From Actinomycetota bacterium (GTDB taxonomy: Bacteria > Actinomycetota > Acidimicrobiia > Spongiisociales > ZC4RG35), in contig QGUS01000127.1 of assembly GCA_003242515.1 (NCBI GenBank), forward strand, positions 1-5,428: DNA of 5,428 bases, read 5' to 3'. The first letter of the stretch is position 1; every line of letters begins with the position of its first letter. Shown here in pieces: positions 1 to 5,428 of the stretch. The notes beneath the pieces were generated by a model. It saw only the letters and a program-made list of their open reading frames with translations, was not told where the DNA came from and did not search any database. The translations under genes were made by a program, and so were the position numbers.

Positions 1-596
1 AAGGTGCTCCCCTCGTCCGAGTACGGGTAGATGTGCGCCCACACCATCCCGGCCGGCGTGTCCTCGAAGATGAAGTGGAACCTGTCGAAGACCTTGGTGG
101 TGCCGAACCACATGTACTTGTTGACCCGCTCGTCGATGGACGGGCGCAGGTGCTCGGCGAGCGCGTCGCGGACCCGGGAGTTCTTGCCGTCGGCGCCGAC
201 GATCACGTCGGCGTCGATCTCACGGTGGTCGGGGATCTCGTGGGAGGAGTGCAGCCCGGCGCCCACCTCGGCGGCGCGATCGGAGAGGATCTCGAGCAGC
301 CTCCTCCGGCTGATCGCCGAGAAGCCGTGGCCGCCCGAGACGATCCGACGGCCGCCGAAGTGGCGGACCTCGATGTCACCCCAGCTCTTGAACTCCGCGG
401 CGAGCGCCCGGAACGACTCCGGGTCGGCCTCGGCGAAGTGGTCCAGGGTCTCGTCGGAGAACACCACCCCGAATCCGTAGGCATCCGCCGGGGTGTTCCG
501 CTCCCAGACGGTGACCTCGTAGTCGGGACGCAGCTTGCGGAGGAGGATCGCCAGGTAGAGACCGGCGGGACCTCCTCCGACGACCCCGACCCGCAC
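1..596 (-). CDS. FAD-dependent monooxygenase, salicylyl-CoA 5-hydroxylase / 2-aminobenzoyl-CoA monooxygenase-like (partial, C-terminus beyond window)
   Basis: Only the first 198 residues lie in the window. The N-terminus is a Rossmann FAD-binding fold: GVVGGGPAG at residues 4-12 and an acidic residue (E32) closing the second strand in VTVWER. The stretch GFGVVFSDETLDHF (41-54) and the GADG motif (134-137) in DADVIVGADGKNSRVR mark a group A flavoprotein hydroxylase. Together with RPSIDERVNKYMWFGTT (151-167) they match, from memory, the N-terminal half of the family that hydroxylates aromatic acyl-CoA thioesters (salicylyl-CoA, 2-aminobenzoyl-CoA). Such enzymes use NAD(P)H and O2 in the cytoplasm. 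Many members carry a C-terminal old-yellow-enzyme-like reductase domain and reach about 770 residues; whether this one does cannot be seen. The GTG at 596-594 is the only plausible start, because an in-frame TGA (the valS stop) lies two codons upstream and later starts would lose the FAD motif. It follows valS by three bases and is probably co-transcribed. Family is fairly sure; exact substrate is not. Confidence 0.85.
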   Translation of the reverse strand, partial: MRVGVVGGGPAGLYLAILLRKLRPDYEVTVWERNTPADAYGFGVVFSDETLDHFAEADPESFRALAAEFKSWGDIEVRHFGGRRIVSGGHGFSAISRRRLLEILSDRAAEVGAGLHSSHEIPDHREIDADVIVGADGKNSRVRDALAEHLRPSIDERVNKYMWFGTTKVFDRFHFIFEDTPAGMVWAHIYPYSDEGST

Positions 597-599
597 GCC

Positions 600-3125
600 T
601 CACTCCTGGGGTGCGAGCACGGCGTGGACGGCGAACTCGCCCTCCGCGTACTCGATGGCGGGTGCCCGGGTGGCCTCGAGCAGGTCGGCCTCGACCGAGC
701 GGATCCGCTCCAGCGCCGCCGGATCGGCGGTGACCTTCAGTTCGGCGAGATCGGTCTTCATGGAGGCCTTCGCCTCGGACTTGACCCGGCGCACCTCGGC
801 GAGGACCCGGGTGGCGTCCTGCAGGACCGACGGGTCGCCGGTGAGACCGTCCAGCTCCGAGACCGACGGCCAGGGCTGCCGGTGCACCGACCCCTCACGC
901 CACCAGGACCAGACCTCCTCGGTGACGAACGGGAGGAACGGGGCGAACAGGCGCTGGAAGACGCCGAGGGCCACCTGGAGGGCGGCGTGTGCCGAGCGGG
1001 CGGCGTCGCCTTCGCCGTAGGCGCGCCCCTTCACCAGCTCCACGTAGTCGTCGGTCCACTCCCAGAACGCCTGCTCGGCGACCTCGAGGGCCCGGGAGTA
1101 GTCGTAGGCCTCGAAGGCCTCGGTCGCGGCCCGGATCACCTCGACCAGGCCCGCCAGCATCGACCGGTCGACGGGCTCGCTGACGGCGTCGGCCGGCACG
1201 TCGTCGGCGAAGCCGAGGACGAACCGGGATGCGTTGAGGACCTTGATGGCCAGGCGCCGGCCGATCCGCATGACGCCCATGTCGAGGGCGGTGTCCACGC
1301 CGGGCCGGGCGTGGCATGCCCAGTAGCGGACGGCGTCGGCCCCGAACTCGTCGATGGTCGCCTGGGGCGTGATGACGTTGCCCTTGGACTTGGACATCTT
1401 CTTGCGGTCCGGGTCGAGGATCCACCCGTTGATGGTGGTGGTGTGCCACGGGAGGATCCCGTGCTCGTAGTGGGAGCGGACCACGGTGGAGAAGAGCCAG
1501 GTCCGGATGATCTCGGGGCCCTGCGGCCGGATGTCCATCGGGAACACCCGCTCCCACATGTCGGGGTCGTCGGCCCAGTGGCCGGCGATCTGCGGGGTGA
1601 GGGACGAGGTCGCCCAGGTGTCCATGACGTCGGGGTCGCCGACGAAGCCGCCCGGCTGGCCGCGCTGGCTCTCGTCGTAGCCCGGCGGGACGTCGGTGGT
1701 CGGATCGACGGGGAGCTGGTCCTCCTCCGGGAGGATCGGGTTGTCGTAGTCGACGGTGCCGTCCTCGCGGATCGGGTACCAGATGGGGATCGGGACGCCG
1801 AAGAACCGCTGGCGGGAGATGAGCCAGTCGCCGTTGAGGCCCTCCACCCAGTGCTTGTAGCGGACCGACATGAACTCGGGGACCCAGTGCAGTTCGTCGC
1901 CGCGCTCCAGCAGGGCCCGGCGCAGGGCCTCGTCACGGCCGCCGTTCCGGATGTACCACTGCCGCGAGGTGACGATCTCGAGCGGGCGCTCGCCCTTCTC
2001 GTAGAACTTCACCGGGTGGGTGATCGGCTTCGGCTCCTCCTTGAGGGCGCCCGTCTCGGCGAGCATCTCCACCATGGCCCTCCGGGCCTGGTTGGAGAAG
2101 AGGCCGGCGACCCGCTGGTAGGAGTCGGCGGCGTGAGACAGCCACTCGGGAGTCTCCGTCTGGAACCGGCCGTCGGGCTGGATCACGGCCCGGGTCGGGA
2201 GCTGCAGCTCGCGCCACCAGGTGACGTCGGTGAGGTCGCCGAAGGTGCAGACCATGGCGATGCCGGTGCCCTTCTCCGGGTCGGCGAGCGGATGGGCGAC
2301 CACGGGGACCTCGACTCCGAAGACGGGGGTCTTCACGGTCTTTCCGAACAGCGGCTGATACCGCTCGTCGTCGGGGTGGGCGACCAGGGCGACGCAGGAG
2401 CAGATCAGCTCCGGCCGGGTGGTCTCGATGACGACCTCACCCCCGTCGGTGCGGGGAAAGCCGATGCGATGCGTGTGGCCGGGGCGCTCCCGGTCCTCCA
2501 GCTCCGCCTGGGCGACGGCGGACCGGAAGTCGATGTCCCAGAGGACCGGAGCCTCCTGCATATAGGCCTCGCCGCGGGCGAGGTTGGAGAGGAACGCCTT
2601 CTGCGAGGTGCGGCGGCTGTGGTCGTCGATGGTGGCGTAGGTCTGCCTCCAGTCGACGGAGAGGCCGAGGGTGCGCCAGGTCCGCTCGAACTGCTTCTCG
2701 TCCTCGGCGGTGAGGATGTGGCACAGCTCGATGAAGTTCTGCCGGCTGATCGCCTTCGGCGGGTCGAACGGCTCCGCCGGGGGCTGGAAGTCGGGGTCGT
2801 ACGGCAGGCTGGGGTCGCAGGTGACGCCGTAGTAGTTCTGGACGCGGCGCTCCGTGGGCAGGCCGTTGTCGTCCCAGCCCATCGGGTAGAAGACCTCCTT
2901 CCCCGACATGCGCCGGTAGCGGGCATGGGAGTCGGTCTGGACGTAGCCGAAGGCGGAACCCATGTGCAGCGACCCGGACACCGTCGGCGGCGGGGTGTCG
3001 ATGGAGAAGATCTCCTCGCGGGTCTTGGTGCGATCGAAGCGGTAGGTGCCGTTCTGCTCCCAGACGGCGTCCCACTTGGCCTCGAGACCGTCTAGGGACG
3101 GGTTATCGGGGACTCGTCGAACCAT
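600..3125 (-). CDS. valS: Valyl-tRNA synthetase (ValRS), compact actinobacterial/archaeal-like subtype
   Basis: Class I aminoacyl-tRNA synthetase that joins valine to tRNA-Val using ATP in the cytoplasm and edits mischarged threonine. The Rossmann catalytic core begins with TPPPTVSGSLHMGS (44-57), the HIGH-motif region, followed by FYPMGWDDNGLPTERRVQNY (79-98). The CP1 editing domain spans roughly 215-325, with ETTRPE (234-239) and GTGIAMVCTFGDLTD (286-300). The core resumes at GDWLISRQRFFGVPIPIWY (432-450) and DVMDTWATSSLTP (499-511), and the KMSKS loop is intact at 577-581. A helical anticodon-binding domain follows (about 625-745), then a short C-terminal domain. At 841 residues it is shorter than the E. 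coli enzyme (about 950), whose C-terminal coiled-coil arm I do not see here. The last HIGH residue is Ser57 instead of His. ATG at 3125 is the first usual start codon after the in-frame TGA at 3185-3183. No clear Shine-Dalgarno precedes it (CTCTGGCCCCA), so a leaderless start is possible. Identity is secure. Confidence 0.98.
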   Translation of the reverse strand: MVRRVPDNPSLDGLEAKWDAVWEQNGTYRFDRTKTREEIFSIDTPPPTVSGSLHMGSAFGYVQTDSHARYRRMSGKEVFYPMGWDDNGLPTERRVQNYYGVTCDPSLPYDPDFQPPAEPFDPPKAISRQNFIELCHILTAEDEKQFERTWRTLGLSVDWRQTYATIDDHSRRTSQKAFLSNLARGEAYMQEAPVLWDIDFRSAVAQAELEDRERPGHTHRIGFPRTDGGEVVIETTRPELICSCVALVAHPDDERYQPLFGKTVKTPVFGVEVPVVAHPLADPEKGTGIAMVCTFGDLTDVTWWRELQLPTRAVIQPDGRFQTETPEWLSHAADSYQRVAGLFSNQARRAMVEMLAETGALKEEPKPITHPVKFYEKGERPLEIVTSRQWYIRNGGRDEALRRALLERGDELHWVPEFMSVRYKHWVEGLNGDWLISRQRFFGVPIPIWYPIREDGTVDYDNPILPEEDQLPVDPTTDVPPGYDESQRGQPGGFVGDPDVMDTWATSSLTPQIAGHWADDPDMWERVFPMDIRPQGPEIIRTWLFSTVVRSHYEHGILPWHTTTINGWILDPDRKKMSKSKGNVITPQATIDEFGADAVRYWACHARPGVDTALDMGVMRIGRRLAIKVLNASRFVLGFADDVPADAVSEPVDRSMLAGLVEVIRAATEAFEAYDYSRALEVAEQAFWEWTDDYVELVKGRAYGEGDAARSAHAALQVALGVFQRLFAPFLPFVTEEVWSWWREGSVHRQPWPSVSELDGLTGDPSVLQDATRVLAEVRRVKSEAKASMKTDLAELKVTADPAALERIRSVEADLLEATRAPAIEYAEGEFAVHAVLAPQE
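603..607 (-). promoter_or_regulatory. Shine-Dalgarno site of the flavoprotein gene
   Basis: AGGAG, read on the minus strand, lies six bases before the GTG start at 596. It overlaps the last codons of valS and abuts its TGA stop. It supports the GTG start and suggests that ribosomes finishing valS can reinitiate on the next gene. Confidence 0.75.
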
Positions 3126-3134
3126 TGGGGCCAG

Positions 3135-3140
3135 AGGGTA
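3135..3140 (-). promoter_or_regulatory. Candidate -10 element (TACCCT) for valS
   Basis: TACCCT fits the TANNNT -10 pattern common in actinobacteria and ends nine bases before the valS ATG. Transcription starting about 7-9 bases downstream would give a leaderless or nearly leaderless mRNA, which would fit the lack of a Shine-Dalgarno sequence. No TTGACA-like -35 is visible at the usual distance, and valS could equally be read through from the upstream ABC genes. This is one short match in a short gap, so it is weak evidence. Confidence 0.3.
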
Positions 3141-3157
3141 GTAGCGACCATGGGGAT

Positions 3158-3173
3158 GACCCGCCGCCGGGTC
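3158..3173 (-). terminator. Perfect 6-bp hairpin in the ABC-valS gap, possible terminator without U-tract
   Basis: GACCCG and CGGGTC pair perfectly around the four-base loop GCGG (minus strand). The hairpin begins 10 bases after the stop of the upstream ABC gene. No run of T follows it (ATCCCCATGG), so it is not a classical intrinsic terminator. U-tract-less hairpins have been proposed as terminators in actinobacteria, and a regulator-binding palindrome or mRNA-end stabiliser are alternatives. Short GC palindromes also arise by chance in such DNA. Confidence 0.25.
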
Positions 3174-3182
3174 GGGTGTCTC

Positions 3183-4967
3183 TCACCGGATCACGTCGAC
3201 GGGGCCGGTGCCCGTCTCCAGCTCGCCGGCCCACAGGGACCGCATCAGCTCGGATCGGCCCAGGAGCTCCTGGAGGGTTCCGCGGTCGGCGATCGTCCCC
3301 CGGTCCATGAGTAGGATCTGATCGGCGCGCTCCAGGGCGGCCCGGCGGTGCGACACGACGATGCAGGTGGCGTCCCGCCGCTCCATGATCCGGCGCCACA
3401 GCTCGGACTCGGTCCTCACGTCGAGGGCAGACGAGAGGTCGTCGAAGACCAGCAGCTCCGCCTCCGTGGCGAGCATCCGGGCGGCCGCCGACCGCTGGAT
3501 CTGCCCGCCGGACAGCTTCACGCCACGGGAGCCCACCATCGTCTCCAGGCCGTGCTCCATCCGCTCCAGGTCGGGCTCCAGGACCGCCAGGCGGGCGGCG
3601 TCGGAGATCTGCTCCATGGAGCTGGTACGACCCAGGCCGATGTTGGCGGCCAGGGACTCGGAGAAGAGCCGCGGTACCTGGGCGGTGTAGGCCGACCGCG
3701 GCGGAACGAAGAAGGACGCGGGGTCCTCCACCAGCTTCCCGTTCCAGCGGATCTCTCCCTCGGCCGGGACCAGGCCGAGCAGGGCCCGCACCAGGGTGCT
3801 CTTGCCCGAGCCGATCCGGCCGGTGACCACGGTGAACGACCCCCGCTCGACCGTGAAGTCCACGCCGCTGATGCCCCCCTCGCCGTCGGGGAACCAGTGG
3901 CCCAGGTTCCGCACCTCCAGCACCTCGAGCGGCTCCACCACCCTCTCCACCACGGGGACCTCCGGGATCGGCCCGTCGAGCGACACCCGCGCCCGGTCGA
4001 GCAGCACCTCGTCCGGGGCGTCGACCGTGAGGTTCTTCATCCGCTCGTACGAGACGCCGGCGCGGCGGTGGTGGGCGATGATGTCGCCGATGAACGACAG
4101 GTAGTCGGTGAGCCTCGGCAGGTAGGTGATGAACAGAGTGAGGTCGCCGATGGTCATCTCCCCCGTCGACATGGCGTCGGCACCGAGGATCAGGACCAGG
4201 GCGATCGTCACCGTCGACATGTTCCGGTTGATCGCCTTGAGCACCTCGGCGAGAACGGTGTCGGACAGGGCCGCCTTGCGGCGGACCTCGTTGAGCCGGT
4301 GCAGGCGCTCCAGGACGTCGTCCTCGGCGGCGGCCAGCTTCACCGTCTGTACGCCCGTGAACGCCTCGCCGATGAACCCGGTGACGTCGTCGGTGGCGGC
4401 GCGCATCGCCCGTCGGCGCTTCCGGATCTGCGGGCTGAGCGCACGGGTCAGGATCACCGTGGCGATCAGCGGCAGGATCAGGATGGCCGTGATCTTCGGG
4501 TTGCGGGTCGCCATGATCCCGAGCGCTCCCAGGCCGTACAGGGCCAGGCCCGGCATGTCGAGCCAGTTCTCCAGGTAGTCGATCAGGTCGGACACGTCGT
4601 CGCGGAAGGTGCTGACCGCCTCCCCCGGCGACAGCGGGACCACCCGGGAGCCGGGGGCCTCGAGCAGCCAGCCGAGCATGTTGCGGCGGAGCTGGAGGGT
4701 CTGCTCGATCCAGTGCTTCGCCCACGTGAAGGACCCCATCATGAACAGCACGTTGCGGCCGACCACGGCGATCAGGGCGAACGCGATCACCGGCCCCCAG
4801 GCCGTCTCGGCCACCGGCATGCCCGCGTCGAGCCGGTCGAATATCTCGCCGATCAGCACGCCGAACAGCAGCGGGGTCGTGTGGATCACCGCCCAGACGA
4901 GGGTGCAGAAGATCAGCCGGCCGGGGCGGTATCTGGCGAGCTCCCAGACGACGCGCAGCGTGCTCAT
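3183..4967 (-). CDS. ABC exporter half-transporter (membrane + ATPase domains) with degenerate Walker B (Asp for catalytic Glu)
   Basis: A 594-residue fusion of a type IV (exporter) membrane domain and a nucleotide-binding domain, the normal length for a half-transporter. Hydrophobic segments near residues 19-40, 57-80, 138-155, 159-176, 248-263 and 272-296 fit six membrane helices. The ATPase domain begins near 348. It has Walker A GRIGSGKST (383-391), the Q-loop glutamine (430) in SAYTAQVPRLFSES, a canonical LSGGQ signature (485-489), Walker B LLVFDD (505-510), D-loop SALD (513-516) and the H-loop histidine (540). Residue 510, normally the catalytic glutamate, is aspartate (FDDLSSALD). From memory, this sequence occurs throughout one subfamily of bacterial exporters with PRSAYT-Q-VPRLFSE Q-loops, so it is probably a family trait, not a defect. 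The gene overlaps the preceding half-transporter by four bases (ATGA). ATG 4967 is the only usual start after the in-frame TGA at 4991; a G-run at 4976-4981 may serve as a weak ribosome site. The substrate is unknown. Confidence 0.93.
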   Translation of the reverse strand: MSTLRVVWELARYRPGRLIFCTLVWAVIHTTPLLFGVLIGEIFDRLDAGMPVAETAWGPVIAFALIAVVGRNVLFMMGSFTWAKHWIEQTLQLRRNMLGWLLEAPGSRVVPLSPGEAVSTFRDDVSDLIDYLENWLDMPGLALYGLGALGIMATRNPKITAILILPLIATVILTRALSPQIRKRRRAMRAATDDVTGFIGEAFTGVQTVKLAAAEDDVLERLHRLNEVRRKAALSDTVLAEVLKAINRNMSTVTIALVLILGADAMSTGEMTIGDLTLFITYLPRLTDYLSFIGDIIAHHRRAGVSYERMKNLTVDAPDEVLLDRARVSLDGPIPEVPVVERVVEPLEVLEVRNLGHWFPDGEGGISGVDFTVERGSFTVVTGRIGSGKSTLVRALLGLVPAEGEIRWNGKLVEDPASFFVPPRSAYTAQVPRLFSESLAANIGLGRTSSMEQISDAARLAVLEPDLERMEHGLETMVGSRGVKLSGGQIQRSAAARMLATEAELLVFDDLSSALDVRTESELWRRIMERRDATCIVVSHRRAALERADQILLMDRGTIADRGTLQELLGRSELMRSLWAGELETGTGPVDVIR

Positions 4968-5428
4968 GGAGCGAACCCCCCGAGCAGGTCACCCTTCCCG
5001 GCGGCGAGGAGCTGGGAGTAGCGGCTTCCAGGATCGGCCTCCAGCTCCTCCCGCGGACCGTGCTCGACGATGCGCCCGCCGTCCACGACCATGATCTCGT
5101 CGGTGGTGCGGACCGTCTCCAGGCGGTGGGCGATGATCACCACGGTCCGACCGGCGAACAGCCTCTCCGTGGCGGTCGCCAGCAGGCCCTCCGTCGCCGG
5201 GTCGAGGCGGGAGGACGGCTCGTCGAGGATCACGATGCCCGGTTCCTGGAGGAACACCCTGGCGAAGGCGAGGAGCTGCTGCTCCCCTGCCGACAGACCC
5301 GACCCGCCGTGCCCGAGCACGGTGTCCAGGCCGATCGAGCGCACCCAGTCACCCAGCCCGACGGAGTCGAGGGTGGCGTAGATCTCGTCGTCGGGGACGT
5401 CGCGGAAGAAGGTGAGGTTGTCCCGGAC
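4964..5428 (-). CDS. ABC exporter half-transporter, C-terminal part of the ATPase domain (partial, N-terminus beyond window)
   Basis: The last 154 residues of an ABC ATPase; the reading frame stays open to the window edge, so the true start, membrane domain, Walker A and Q-loop lie outside. The visible part opens with VRDNLTFF, the segment that normally follows the Q-loop. The signature is non-canonical, LSAGEQQ (residues 45-51 of the fragment). Walker B with its catalytic glutamate is intact (IVILDE, 65-70), followed by D-loop SRLD (73-76) and the H-loop histidine (101, in IIAHRLETV). The C-terminal VVDGGRIVEHG segment is typical of exporter ATPases. A GTG at 5344 is internal and would start inside the ATPase fold, so it is not the start. 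The TGA at 4966-4964 overlaps the ATG of the next half-transporter, the usual layout for two subunits made together as a heterodimer. Its motifs complement those of that neighbour. The substrate is unknown. Confidence 0.92.
   Translation of the reverse strand, partial: VRDNLTFFRDVPDDEIYATLDSVGLGDWVRSIGLDTVLGHGGSGLSAGEQQLLAFARVFLQEPGIVILDEPSSRLDPATEGLLATATERLFAGRTVVIIAHRLETVRTTDEIMVVDGGRIVEHGPREELEADPGSRYSQLLAAGKGDLLGGFAP

Noticed and set aside
376..603. A 75-codon minus-strand frame beginning GTG at 603 and overlapping the valS stop by four bases.
   Set aside because: It mimics a GTGA overlap but encodes an Arg-rich string (RRAGRGRRRRSRR). The frame starting at 596 gives the FAD-binding motif and is preceded by a well-spaced AGGAG.
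33..3095. A 1020-codon open frame on the plus strand, antisense to the flavoprotein and valS genes.
   Set aside because: It lies in exact codon register with both minus-strand genes, which share one frame. In that register antisense stops arise only from sense TTA, CTA or TCA codons, which are rare in this GC-rich DNA. It ends at the CTA leucine codon of valS residue 11. Its product is a low-complexity Gly/Asp/Val/Leu/Arg string with no recognisable domain.
3126..3182. A T-box or other riboswitch leader for valS.
   Set aside because: The gap is only 57 bases, with one small hairpin and no T-box-like bulge or antiterminator. It is too short for such an element.
3103..4992. A 629-codon open frame on the minus strand overlapping the ABC gene in another frame.
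   Set aside because: The product is Arg/Pro/Gly-rich with no domain, while the overlapping frame encodes all the ABC motifs in order. It is a high-GC shadow frame.
3348..5021. A 557-codon open frame on the plus strand opposite the ABC half-transporter.
   Set aside because: It has the same cause: exact antisense register to a GC-rich gene with clear ABC motifs. The predicted protein is His/Arg/Gly/Asp-rich and unlike any family I know.
4964..5344. The GTG at 5344 as the start of a small 126-residue protein.
   Set aside because: The frame continues upstream to the window edge with typical ABC sequence (VRDNLTFF...). Starting at 5344 would cut the ATPase domain just before its signature.

Overview
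The window comes from a GC-rich bacterial chromosome (mid-60s % GC by eye) with strong G/C bias at third codon positions. All four protein genes lie on the minus strand, so transcription runs from base 5428 towards base 1. The compact valyl-tRNA synthetase subtype, the GC content and a plausible leaderless start suggest an actinomycetote, perhaps an acidimicrobial or related lineage. That placement is inference; there is no rRNA or other phylogenetic marker to test it.

Layout in transcription order. (1) 5428-4964: the C-terminal 154 residues of an ABC half-transporter, entering its nucleotide-binding domain just after the Q-loop. (2) 4967-3183: a complete 594-residue ABC half-transporter (six-helix membrane domain plus ATPase domain), overlapping gene 1 by four bases (ATGA). 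(3) A 57-base gap with a perfect 6-bp hairpin and a possible -10 element. (4) 3125-600: a complete 841-residue valyl-tRNA synthetase (valS). (5) 596-1: the first 198 residues of an FAD-dependent aromatic hydroxylase, most like the salicylyl-CoA 5-hydroxylase / 2-aminobenzoyl-CoA monooxygenase family. It starts three bases after the valS stop, with its Shine-Dalgarno sequence inside the end of valS.

The two ABC proteins look like the two halves of one heterodimeric exporter with a single fully competent ATPase site. The first half has the catalytic glutamate but an altered signature (LSAGE). The second has the canonical signature (LSGGQ) but aspartate in place of the catalytic glutamate. The exporter's substrate cannot be read from the sequence. 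valS is the housekeeping enzyme that charges tRNA-Val. The flavoprotein gene is tightly linked to valS but has no obvious functional tie to it.

I see no CRISPR array, mobile element, tRNA/rRNA gene or riboswitch, and no convincing new system. The points most worth a second look are the complementary degeneracy of the ABC pair, an altered HIGH motif (HMGS) in valS, and the valS-flavoprotein coupling. There is no gene-free stretch over 300 bases; the only real intergenic gap is 3126-3182.
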